Of a stretch of DNA of 64,000 nucleotides, positions 25,500 through 38,300 are shown piece after piece. The DNA is taken from the NCBI GenBank assembly GCA_963966185.1, contig CAWZYM010000442.1, positions 156,252 through 220,251 of the forward strand, in the 5' to 3' direction. Each line of letters begins with the position of its first letter. The first letter of the stretch is position 1. A program made the position numbers and the translations under genes. The notes beneath the pieces were generated by a model. The model was not told where the DNA came from and did not search any database. It saw nothing but the letters and a program-made list of their open reading frames with translations. This DNA is from Rhabditoides inermis. Taxonomy: Eukaryota > Nematoda > Chromadorea > Rhabditida > Rhabditidae.

Positions 25500-28226
25500 A
25501 TCTCAGACATCTCTGCAAACATCTCAGACATCTCTGCAAACATCTCAAACATCTCTGCACATCTCTGCAACATCTCTGCAACATCTCAGACATCTCTGCA
25601 AACATCTCTGCACACCTCTGCACATCTCTGCAACATCTCTGCAACATCTCAGACATCTCTGCATCTCAAACATCTCTGCATCTCAAACATCTCTGCACAT
25701 CTCTGCAACATCTCTGCAACATCTCAGACATCTCTGCAAACATCTCAGACATCTCTGCAAACATCTCAAACATCTCTGCACATCTCTGCAACATCTCTGC
25801 AACATCTCAGACATCTCTGCAAACATCTCAGACATCTCTGCAAACATCTCTGCACATCTCTGCACATCTCTGAAACATCTCTGCAACATCTCAGACATCT
25901 CTGCAAACATCTCAGACATCTCTGCAAACATCTCAAACATCTCTGCACATCTCTGCAACATCTCTGCAACATCTCAGACTCTCTGCAACATCTCAAACAT
26001 CTCTGCACATCTCTGCAACATCTCTGCAACATCTCAGACATCTCTGCAAACATCTCAGACATCTCTGCAAACATCTCAAACATCTCTGCACATCTCTGCA
26101 ACATCTCTGCAACATCTCAGACATCTCTGCAAACATCTCAGACATCTCGGCAAACATCTCAAACATCTCTGCACATCTCTGCAACATCTCTGCAACATCT
26201 CAGACATCTCTGCAAACATCTCTGCACATCTCTGCACATCTCTGCAACATCTCTGCAAACATCTCAGACATCTCTGCACATCTCTGCAACATCTCTGCAA
26301 ACATCTCAGACATCTCTGCAAACATCTCAAACATCTCTGCACATCTCTGCAACATCTCTGCAACATCTCAGACATCTCTGCAAACATCTCAAACGTCTCT
26401 GCACATCTCTGCAACATCTCTGCAACATCTCAGACATCTCTGCAAACATCTCAGACATCTCTGCAAACATCTCAAACATCTCTGCACATCTCTGCAACAT
26501 CTCTGCAAACATCTCAGACATCTCTGCAAACATCTCAAACATCTCTGCACATCTCTGCAACACCTCTGCAACATCTCAGACATCTCTGCAAACATCTCAG
26601 ACATCTCTGCAAACATCTCAAACATCTCTGCACATCTCTGCAACATCTTTGCAACATCTCAGACATCTCTGCAAACATCTCAGACATCTCTGCAAACATC
26701 TCTGCACATCTCTGCACATCTCTGCAACATCTCTGCAACATCTCAAACATCTCTGCACATCTCTGCAACATCTCTGCAACATCTCAGACATCTCTGCAAA
26801 CATCTCAGACATCTCTACAAACATCTCAAACATCTCTGCACATCTCTGCAACATCTCTGCAACATCTCAGACATCTCTGCAAACATCTCAGACATCTCTG
26901 CAAACATCTCAAACATTTCTGCACATCTCTGCAACATCTCTGCAACATCTCAGACATCTCTGCAAACATCTCTGCACATCTCTGCACATCTCTGCAACAT
27001 CTCTGCAACATCTCAGACATCTCTGCATCTCAAACATCTCTGCATCTCAAACATCTCTGCACATCTCTGCAACATCTCTGCAACATCTCAGACATCTCTG
27101 CAAACATCTCAGACATCTCTGCAAACATCTCAAACATCTCTGCACATCTCTGCAACATCTCTGCAACATCTCAGACATCTCTGCAAACATCTCAAACATC
27201 TCTGCAAACATCTCAAACATCTCTGCACATCTCTGCAACATCTCTGCAACATCTCAGACATCTCTGCAAACATCTCAAACATCTCTGCAAACATCTCAAA
27301 CATCTCTGCACATCTCTGCAACATCTCTGCAACATCTCAGTCATCTCTGCAAACATCTCAGACATCTCTGCAAACATCTCAAACATCTCTGCACATCTCT
27401 GCAACATTTCTGCAACATCTCAGACATCTCTGCATACATCTCAGACATCTCTGCAAACATCTCAGACATCTCTGCAAACATCTCAAACATCTCTGCACTT
27501 CTCTGCAACATCTTTGCAACATCTCAGACATCTCTGCAAACATCTCAGACATATCTGCAAACATCTCTGCACATCTCTGCACATCTCTGCAACATCTCTG
27601 CAACATCTCAGACTCTCTGCAACATCTCAAACATCTCTGCACATCTCTGCAACATCTCTGCAACATCTCAGACATCTCTGCAAACATCTCAGACATCTCT
27701 ACAAACATCTCAAACATCTCTGCACATCTCTGCAACATCTCTGCAACATCTCAGACATCTCTGCAAACATCTCAGACATCTCTGCAAACATCTCAAACAT
27801 CTCTGCACATCTCTGCAACATCTCTGCAACATCTCAGACATCTCTGCAAACATCTCTGCACACCTCTGCACATCTCTGCAACATCTCTGCAACATCTCAG
27901 ACATCTCTGCATCTCAAACATCTCTGCATCTCAAACATCTCTGCACATCTCTGCAACATCTCTGCAACATCTCAGACATCTCTGCAAACATCTCAGACAT
28001 CTCTGCAAACATCTCAAACATCTCTGCACATCTCTGCAACATCTCTGCAACATCTCAGACATCTCTGCAAACATCTCAGACATCTCTGCAAACATCTCTG
28101 CACATCTCTGCACATGTCTGAAACATCTCTGCAACATCTCAGACATCTCTGCAAACATCTCAGACATCTCTGCAAACATCTCAAACATCTCTGCACATCT
28201 CTGCAACATCTCTGCAACATCTCAGA
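25500..28226 (+). repeat. Block S3, copy 2 with one extra monomer
   Basis: This copy carries the monomer type containing two consecutive caaac words twice in succession (about 27130-27295), where the partner at 20.3 kb has it once. That is a clean 83 bp monomer gain. Private changes include catatctgc near 27552 and cacatgtctgaaac near 28115. Confidence 0.82.
26025..27241 (+). repeat. Block S4, copy 1 (partner 28130-29346)
   Basis: This 1.2 kb segment recurs 2105 bp downstream, with the ctcggcaaac word, a cgtctc word, aacacctctg, atctttgc and ctctacaaac in the same order. The partner lacks the extra 83 bp monomer that follows here, so the gain near 27.2 kb is private to this region. Confidence 0.78.
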
Positions 28227-29346
28227 CATCTCTGCAAACATCTCAGACATCTCGGCAAACATCTCAAACATCTCTGCACATCTCTGCAACATCTCTGCAA
28301 CATCTCAGACATCTCTGCAAACATCTCTGCACATCTCTGCACATCTCTGCAACATCTCTGCAAACATCTCAGACATCTCTGCACATCTCTGCAACATCTC
28401 TGCAAACATCTCAGACATCTCTGCAAACATCTCAAACATCTCTGCACATCTCTGCAACATCTCTGCAACATCTCAGACATCTCTGCAAACATCTCAAACG
28501 TCTCTGCACATCTCTGCAACATCTCTGCAACATCTCAGACATCTCTGCAAACATCTCAGACATCTCTGCAAACATCTCAAACATATCTGCACATCTCTGC
28601 AACATCTCTGCAAACATCTCAGACATCTCTGCAAACATCTCAAACATCTCTGCACATCTCTGCAACACCTCTGCAACATCTCAGACATCTCTGCAAACAT
28701 CTCAGACATCTCTGCAAACATCTCAAACATCTCTGCACATCTCTGCAACATCTTTGCAACATCTCAGACATCTCTGCAAACATCTCAGACATCTCTGCAA
28801 ACATCTCTGCACATCTCTGCACATCTCTGCAACATCTCTGCAACATCTCAAACATCTCTGCACATCTCTGCAACATCTCTGCAACATCTCAGACATCTCT
28901 GCAAACATCTCAGACATCTCTACAAACATCTCAAACATCTCTGCACATCTCTGCAACATCTCTGCAACATCTCAGACATCTCTGCAAACATCTCAGACAT
29001 CTCTGCAAACATCTCAAACATCTCTGCACATCTCTGCAACATCTCTGCAACATCTCAGACATCTCTGCAAACATCTCTGCACATCTCTGCACATCTCTGC
29101 AACATCTCTGCAACATCTCAGACATCTCTGCATCTCAAACATCTCTGCATCTCAAACATCTCTGCACATCTCTGCAACATCTCTGCAACATCTCAGACAT
29201 CTCTGCAAACATCTCAGACATCTCTGCAAACATCTCAAACATCTCTGCACATCTCTGCAACATCTCTGCAACATCTCAGACATCTCTGCAAACATCTCAA
29301 ACATCTCTGCAAACATCTCAAACATCTCTGCACATCTCTGCAACAT
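28130..29346 (+). repeat. Block S4, copy 2 (partner 26025-27241)
   Basis: Second copy at 2105 bp, with a private catatctgc near 28573. It contains the last ctctacaaac word of the window (about 28918), so it marks the right edge of the left repeat family. Confidence 0.78.
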
Positions 29347-29858
29347 CTCTGCAACATCTCAGTCATCTCTGCAAACATCTCAGACATCTCTGCAAACATC
29401 TCAAACATCTCTGCACATCTCTGCAACATTTCTGCAACATCTCAGACATCTCTGCATACATCTCAGACATCTCTGCAAACATCTCTGCCCATCTCTGCAC
29501 ATCTCTGCAACATCTCTGCAACATCTCAGACATCTCTGCAAACATCTCAGACATCTCTGCAAACGTCTCAAACATCTCTGCAACATCTCAGTCATCTCTG
29601 CAAACATCTCAGACATCTCTGCAAACATCTCAAACATCTCTGCACATCTCTGCAACATTTCTGCAACATCTCAGACATCTCTGCATACATCTCAGACATC
29701 TCTGCAAACATCTCTGCCCATCTCTGCACATCTCTGCAACATCTCTGCAACATCTCAGACATCTCTGCAAACATCTCAGACATCTCTGCAAACATCTCAA
29801 ACATCTCTGCACATCTCTGCAACATCTCTGCAACATCTCAGACATCTCTGCAACATCT

Positions 29859-30712
29859 CAGTCATCTCTGCAAACATCTCAGCCATCTCTGCAAACATCT
29901 CAAACATTTCTGCACATCTCTGCAACATCTCTGCAACATCTCAGTCATCTCTGCAACATCTCAGACATCTCTGCAAACATCTCAGACATCTCTGCAAACA
30001 TCTCAAACATCTCTGCACATCTCTGCAACATCTTTGCAACATCTCAGACATCTCTGCAAACATCTCAGACATCCCTGCAAACATCTCAAACATCTCTGCA
30101 CATCTCTGCAACATCTCTGCAACATCTCAGACTCTCTGCAACATCTCAAACATCTCTGCACATCTCTGCAACATCTCTGCAACATCTCAGACATCTCTGC
30201 AAACATCTCAGACATCTCTGCAAACATCTCAAACATCTCTGCACATCTCTGCAACATCTCTGCAACATCTCAGACATCTCTGCAACATCTCAGTCATCTC
30301 TGCAAACATCTCAGCCATCTCTGCAAACATCTCAAACATTTCTGCACATATCTGCAACATCTCTGCAACATCTCAGTCATCTCTGCAACATCTCAGACAT
30401 CTCTGCAAACATCTCAGACATCTCTGCAAACATCTCAAACATCTCTGCACATCTCTGCAACATCTTTGCAACATCTCAGACATCTCTGCAAACATCTCAG
30501 ACATCCCTGCAAACATCTCAAACATCTCTGCACATCTCTGCAACATCTCTGCAACATCTCAGACTCTCTGCAACATCTCAAACATCTCTGCACATCTCTG
30601 CAACATCTCTGCAACATCTCAGACATTTCTGCAAACATCTCAGACATCTCTGCAAACATCTCAAACATCTCTGCACATCTCTGCAACATCTCTGCAACAT
30701 CTCAGACATCTC
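29859..30712 (+). repeat. 432 bp tandem duplication, two units
   Basis: Units start at the cagtcatc words at 29859 and 30291. Both contain cagccatc, catttctgc, atctttgc, catccctgc and gactctctgc in order. The second unit has private changes: cacatatctgc near 30350 and acatttctgc near 30625. Similarity stops near 30712. Confidence 0.85.
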
Positions 30713-31269
30713 TGCAAACATCTCAGACATCTCTGCAAACATCTCAAACATCTCTGCACATCTCTGCAACATTTCTGCAACATCTCAGACATCTCTGCAT
30801 ACATCTCAGACATCTCTGCAAACATCTCTGCCCATCTGTGCACATCTCTGCAACATCTCTGCAACATCTCAGACATCTCTGCAAACATCTCAGACATCTC
30901 TGCAAACGTCTCAAACATCTCTGCACATCTCTGCAACATCTCTGCAACATCTCAGTCATCTCTGCAAACATCTCAGACATCTCTGCAAACATCTCAAACA
31001 TCTCTGCACATCTCTGCAACATTTCTGCAACATCTCAGACATCTCTGCATACATCTCAGACATCTCTGCAAACATCTCTGCCCATCTCTGCACATCTCTG
31101 CAACATCTCTGCAACATCTCAGACATCTCTGCAAACATCTCAGACATCTCTGCAAACGTCTCAAACATCTCTGCACATCTCTGCAACATCTCTGCAACAT
31201 CTCAGACATCTCTGCAAACATCTCAGACATCTCTGCAAACATCTCAAACATCTCTGCACATCTCTGCAA

Positions 31270-33610
31270 CATCTCTGCAACATCTCAGACATCTCTGCAA
31301 CATCTCAGTCATCTCTGCAAACATCTCAGCCATCTCTGCAAACATCTCAAACATTTCTGCACATCTCTGCAACATCTCTGCAACATCTCAGTCATTTCTG
31401 CAACATCTCAGACATCTCTGCAAACATCTCAGACATCTCTGCAAACATCTCAAACATCTCTGCACATCTCTGCAACATCTTTGCAACATCTCAGACATCT
31501 CTGCAAACATCTCAGACATCCCTGCAAACATCTCAAACATCTCTGCACATCTCTGCAACATCTCTGCAACATCTCAGACTCTCTGCAACATCTCAAACAT
31601 CTCTGCACATCTCTGCAACATCTCTGCAACATCTCAGACATCTCTGCAAACATCTCAGACATCTCTGCAAACATCTCAAACATCTCTGCACATCTCTGCA
31701 ACATCTCTGCAACATCTCAGACATCTCTGCAAACATCTCAGACATCTCGGCAAACATCTCAAACATCTCTGCACATCTCTGCAACATCTCTGCAACATCT
31801 CAGACATCTCTGCAAACATCTCTGCACATCTCTGCACATCTCTGCAACATCTCTGCATCTCAAACATCTCTGCACATCTCTGCAACATCTCTGCAAACAT
31901 CTCAGACATCTCTGCAAACATCTCAAACATCTCTGCACATCTCTGCAACATCTCTGCAACATCTCAGACATCTCTGCAAACATCTCAAACGTCTCTGCAC
32001 ATCTCTGCAACATCTCTGCAACATCTCAGACATCTCTGCAAACATCTCAGACATCTCTGCAAACATCTCAAACATCTCTGCAACATCTCTGCAACATCTC
32101 AGACATCTCTGCAAACATCTCAGACATCTCTGCAAACATCTCAAACGTCTCTGCACATCTCTGCAACATCTCTGCAACATCTCAGACATCTCTGCAAACA
32201 TCTCAGACATCTCTGCAAACATCTCAAACATCTCTGCACATCTCTGCAACATCTCTGCAACATCTCAGACATCTCTGCAAACATCTCAGACATCTCTGCA
32301 AACATCTCAAACATCTCTGCACATCTCTGCAACATCTCTGCAACATCTCAGACATCTCTGCAACATCTCAGACATCTCTGCAAACATCTCAAACATCTCT
32401 GCAAACATCTCAAACATCTCTGCACATCTCTGCAACATCTCTGCAACATCCCAGTCATCTCTGCAAACATCTCAGACATCTCTGCAAACATCTCAAACAT
32501 CTCTGCACATCTCTGCAACAATTCTGCAACATCTCAGACATCTCTGCAAACATCTCAGACATCTCTGCAAACATCTCTGCACATCTCTGCACATCTCTGA
32601 AACATCTCTGCAACATCTCAGACATCTCTGCAAACATCTCAGACATCTCTGCAAACGTCTCAAACATCTCTGCACATCTCTGCAACATCTCTGCAACATC
32701 TCAGACATCTCTGCAAACATCTCAGACATCTCTGCACATCTCTGCAACATCTCTGCAACATCTCAGTCATCTCTGCAAACATCTCAGACATCTCTGCAAA
32801 CATCTCAAACATCTCTGCACATCTCTGCAACATCTCTGCAACATCTCAGACATCTTTGCAAACATCTCAGACATCTCTGCAAACATCTCAAACATCTCTG
32901 CACATCTCTGCAACATCTTTGCAACATCTCAGACATCTCTGCAAACATCTCAGACGTCTCTGCAAACATCTCAAACATCTCTGCACATCTCTGCAACATC
33001 TCTGCAACATCTCAGACTCTCTGCAACATCTCTGCAACATCTCAGACATCTCTGCAAACATCTCAAACATCTCTGCACATCTCTGCAACATCTCAGACAT
33101 CTCTGCAAACATCTCAGACATCTCTGCACATCTCTGCAACATCTCTGCAACATCTCAGTCATCTCTGCAAACATCTCAGACATCTCTGCAAACATCTCAA
33201 ACATCTCTGCACATCTCTGCAACATCTCTGCACATCTCTGCAACATCTCTGCAACATCTCAGACATCTCTGCAAACATCTCAGACATCTCTGCAAACATC
33301 TCAAACGTCTCTGCACATCTCTGCAACATCTCTGCAACATCTCAGACATCTCTGCAAACATCTCAGACATCTCTGCAAACATCTCAAACATCTCTGCACA
33401 TCTCTGCAACATCTCTGCAAACATCTCAGACATCTCTGCAAACATCTCAAACATCTCTGCACATCTCTGCAACATCTTTGCAACATCTCAGACATCTCTG
33501 CAAACATCTCAGACATCTCTGCAACATCTCAGACATCTCTGCAAACATCTCAAACATCTATGCACATCTCTGCAACATTTCTGCAACATCTCAGACATCT
33601 CTGCAAACAT
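31270..33610 (+). repeat. Block S5, copy 1 (partner 41381-43659)
   Basis: About 2.3 kb shared with 41.4-43.7 kb. The offset is 10111 bp at the start and 10049 bp after a 62 bp deletion near 41.54 kb in the partner. Shared markers include gtcatttctgc, catccctgc, ctcggcaaac, caacaattctgc and the aaacatctatgcac word near 33550. Confidence 0.8.
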
Positions 33611-35329
33611 CTCTGCACATCTCTGCACATCTCTGCAACATCTCTGCAACATCTCAGACATCTCTGCATCTCAAACATCTCTGCATCTCAAACATCTCTG
33701 CACATCTCTGCAACATCTCAGACATCTCTGCAAACATCTCAGACATCTCTTCAAACGTCTCTGCACATCTCTGCAACATCTCTGCAACATCTCAGACATC
33801 TCTGCAAACATCTCAGACATCTCTGCAAACATCTCAAACATCTCTGCACATCTCTGCAACATCTCTGCAACATCTCAGACATCTCTGCAAACATCTCAGA
33901 CATCTCTGCAAACATCTCAAACATCTCTGCACATCTCTGCAACATCTCTGCAACATCTCAGACATCTCTGCAACATCTCAGACATCTCTGCAAACATCTC
34001 AAACATCTCTGCAAACATCTCAAACATCTCTGCACATCTCTGCAACATCTCTGCAACATCCCAGTCATCTCTGCAAACATCTCAGACATCTCTGCAAACA
34101 TCTCAAACATCTCTGCACATCTCTGCAACAATTCTGCAACATCTCAGACATCTCTGCAAACATCTCAGACATCTCTGCAAACATCTCTGCACATCTCTGC
34201 ACATCTCTGAAACATCTCTGCAACATCTCAGACATCTCTGCAAACATCTCAGACATCTCTGCAAACGTCTCAAACATCTCTGCACATCTCTGCAACATCT
34301 CTGCAACATCTCAGACATCTCTGCAAACATCTCAGACATCTCTGCACATCTCTGCAACATCTCTGCAACATCTCAGTCATCTCTGCAAACATCTCAGACA
34401 TCTCTGCAAACATCTCAAACATCTCTGCACATCTCTGCAACATCTCTGCAACATCTCAGACATCTTTGCAAACATCTCAGACATCTCTGCAAACATCTCA
34501 AACATCTCTGCACATCTCTGCAACATCTTTGCAACATCTCAGACATCTCTGCAAACATCTCAGACGTCTCTGCAAACATCTCAAACATCTCTGCACATCT
34601 CTGCAACATCTCTGCAACATCTCAGACTCTCTGCAACATCTCTGCAACATCTCAGACATCTCTGCAAACATCTCAAACATCTCTGCACATCTCTGCAACA
34701 TCTCAGACATCTCTGCAAACATCTCAGACATCTCTGCACATCTCTGCAACATCTCTGCAACATCTCAGTCATCTCTGCAAACATCTCAGACATCTCTGCA
34801 AACATCTCAAACATCTCTGCACATCTCTGCAACATCTCTGCACATCTCTGCAACATCTCTGCAACATCTCAGACATCTCTGCAAACATCTCAGACATCTC
34901 TGCAAACATCTCAAACGTCTCTGCACATCTCTGCAACATCTCTGCAACATCTCAGACATCTCTGCAAACATCTCAGACATCTCTGCAAACATCTCAAACA
35001 TCTCTGCACATCTCTGCAACATCTCTGCAAACATCTCAGACATCTCTGCAAACATCTCAAACATCTCTGCACATCTCTGCAACATCTTTGCAACATCTCA
35101 GACATCTCTGCAAACATCTCAGACATCTCTGCAACATCTCAGACATCTCTGCAAACATCTCAAACATCTATGCACATCTCTGCAACATTTCTGCAACATC
35201 TCAGACATCTCTGCAAACATCTCTGCACATCTCTGCACATCTCTGCAACATCTCTGCAACATCTCAGACATCTCTGCATCTCAAACATCTCTGCATCTCA
35301 AACATCTCTGCACATCTCTGCAACATCTC
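32141..35329 (+). repeat. 1610 bp tandem duplication, two units
   Basis: Unit 1 is 32141-33750 and unit 2 starts at 33751. Match runs from 32141 to 33719 against 33751 to 35329. I found no difference between the units by eye, and all frame translations in the shared part are identical. Markers repeated at 1610 bp include atcccagtcatc, caacaattctgc, atctttgcaaac (32854 and 34464) and aaacatctatgcac. The join at 33750 is sharp, with a tcttcaaacg word unique to the junction. Confidence 0.92.
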
Positions 35330-38300
35330 TGCAACATCTCAGACATCTCTGCAAACATCTCAGACATCTCTGCAAACATCTCAAACATCTCTGCACATCT
35401 CTGCAACATCTCTGCAACATCTCAGACATCTCTGCAAACATCTCAGACATCTCTGCAAACATCTCTGCACATCTCTGCACATCTCTGAAACATCTCTGCA
35501 ACATCTCAGACATCTCTGCAAACATCTCAGACATCTCTGCAAACATCTCAAACATCTCTGCACATCTCTGCAACATCTCTGCAACATCTCAGACATCTCT
35601 GCAAACATCTCAGACATCTCTGCAAACATCTCAAACATCTCTGCACATCTCTGCAACATCTCTGCAACGTCTCAGACATCTCTGCAACATCTCAGACATC
35701 TCTGCAAACATCTCAAACATCTCTGCAAACATCTCAAACATCTCTGCACATCTCTGCAACATCTCTGCAACATCTCAGTCATCTCTGCAAACATCTCAAA
35801 CATCTCTGCACATCTCTGCAACATCTCTGCAACATCTCAGACATCTCTGCAAACATCTCAGACATCTCTGCAAACATCTCTGCACATCTCTGCACATCTC
35901 TGAAACATCTCTGCAACATCTCAGACATCTCTGCAAACATCTCAGACATCTCTGCAAACGTCTCAAACATCTCTGCACATCTCTGCAACATCTCTGCAAC
36001 ATCTCAGACATCTCTGCAAACATCTCAAACGTCTCTGCACATCTCTGCAACATCTCTGCAACATCTCAGACATCTCTGCAAACATCTCAGACATCTCTGC
36101 AAACATCTCAAACATCTCTGCACATCTCTGCAACATCTCTGCAACATCTCAGACATCTCTGCAAACATCTCAGACATCTCTGCAAACATCTCAAACATCT
36201 CTGCACATCTCTGCAACATCTCTGCAACATCTCAGACATCTCTGCAAACATCTCAAACGTCTCTGCACATCTCTGCAACATCTCTGCAACATCTCAGACA
36301 TCTCTGCAAACATCTCAGACATCTCTGCAAACATCTCAAACATCTCTGCAACATCTCTGCAACATCTCAGACATCTCTGCAAACATCTCAGACATCTCTG
36401 CAAACATCTCAAACGTCTCTGCACATCTCTGCAACATCTCTGCAACATCTCAGACATCTCTGCAAACATCTCAGACATCTCTGCAAACATCTCAAACATC
36501 TCTGCACATCTCTGCAACATCTCTGCAACATCTCAGACATCTCTGCAAACATCTCAGACATCTCTGCAAACATCTCAAACATCTCTGCACATCTCTGCAA
36601 CATCTCTGCAACATCTCAGACATCTCTGCAACATCTCAGACATCTCTGCAAACATCTCAAACATCTCTGCAAACATCTCAAACATCTCTGCACATCTCTG
36701 CAACATCTCTGCAACATCCCAGTCATCTCTGCAAACATCTCTGCAACATCTCAGACATCTCTGCAAACATCTCAAACATCTCTGCACATCTCTGCAACAA
36801 TTCTGCAACATCTCAGACATCTCTGCAAACATCTCAGACATCTCTGCAAACATCTTTGCACATCTCTGCACATCTCTGAAACATCTCTGCAACATCTCAG
36901 ACATCTCTGCAAACATCTCAGACATCTCTGCAAACGTCTCAAACATCTCTGCACATCTCTGCAACATCTCTGCAACATCTCAGACATCTCTGCAAACATC
37001 TCAGACATCTCTGCACATCTCTGCAACATCTCTGCAACATCTCAGTCATCTCTGCAAACATCTCAGACATCTCTGCAAACATCTCAAACATCTCTGCACA
37101 TCTCTGCAACATCTCTGCAACATCTCAGACATCTTTGCAAACTTCTCAGACATCTCTGCAAACATCTCAAACATCTCTGCACATCTCTGCAACATCTTTG
37201 CAACATCTCAGACATCTCTGCAAACATCTCAGACGTCTCTGCAAACCTCTCAAACATCTCTGCACATCTCTGCAACATCTCTGCAACATCTCAGACTCTC
37301 TGCAACATCTCTGCGACATCTCAGACATCTCTGCAAACATCTCAAACATCTCTGCACATCTCTGCAACATCTCAGACATCTCTGCAAACATCTCAGACAT
37401 CTCTGCACATCTCTGCAACATCTCTGCAACATCTCAGTCATCTCTGCAAACATCTCAGACATCTCTGCAAACATCTCAAACATCTCTGCACATCTCTGCA
37501 ACATCTCTGCACATCTCTGCAACATCTCTGCAACATCTCAGACATCTCTGCAAACATCTCAGACATCTCTGCAAACATCTCAAACGTCTCTGCACATCTC
37601 TGCAACATCTCTGCAACATCTCAGACATCTCTGCAAACATCTCAGACATCTCTGCAAACATCTCAAAATCTCTGCACATCTCTGCAACATCTCTGCAAAC
37701 ATCTCAGACATCTCTGCAAACATCTCAAACATCTCTGCACATCTCTGCAACATCTTTGCAACATCTCAGACATCTCTGCAAACATCTCAGACATCTCTGC
37801 AACATCTCAGACATCTCTGCAAACATCTCAAACATCTCTGCACATCTCTGCAACATTTCTGCAACATCTCAGACATCTCTGCAAACATCTCTGCACATCT
37901 CTGCACATCTCTGCAACATCTCTGCAACATCTCAGACATCTCTGCATCTCAAACATCTCTGCATCTCAAACATCTCTGCACATCTCTGCAACATCTCTGC
38001 AACATCTCAGACATCTCTGCAAACATCTCAGACATCTCTGCAAACATCTCAAACATCTCTGCACATCTCTGCAACATCTCTGCAACATCTCAGACATCTC
38101 TGCAAACATCTCAGACATCTCTGCAAACATCTCTGCACATCTCTGCACATCTCTGAAACATCTCTGCAACATCTCAGACATCTCTGCAAACATCTCAGAC
38201 ATCTCTGCAAACATCTCAAACATCTCTGCACATCTCTGCAACATCTCTGCAACATCTCAGACATCTCTGCAAACATCTCAGACATCTCTGCAAACATCTC

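Larger units (their letters stand above)
22027..31200 (+). repeat. Mixed zone with cccatctctgc variant monomers
   Basis: Within this stretch, monomers carry ctgcccatctctgc preceded by gcatacatc and cattctgc-type words. They occur near 22168, 22417, 23472, 24307, 24557, 29486, 29715, 30830 and 31079. The variant is not seen elsewhere in the forward array but reappears in the inverted arm at 513-519 and 2157-2163. Copies share offsets of about 250, 2140 and 5158 bp. The zone separates the left and right repeat families. Confidence 0.75.

Noticed and set aside
3265..36879. Giant forward open reading frames (up to 5866 codons)
   Set aside because: They overlap in three frames, result from the lack of stop triplets in the consensus, start at chance ATGs, and shift phase at each 83 bp monomer. 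There is no start context, splice pattern or domain.
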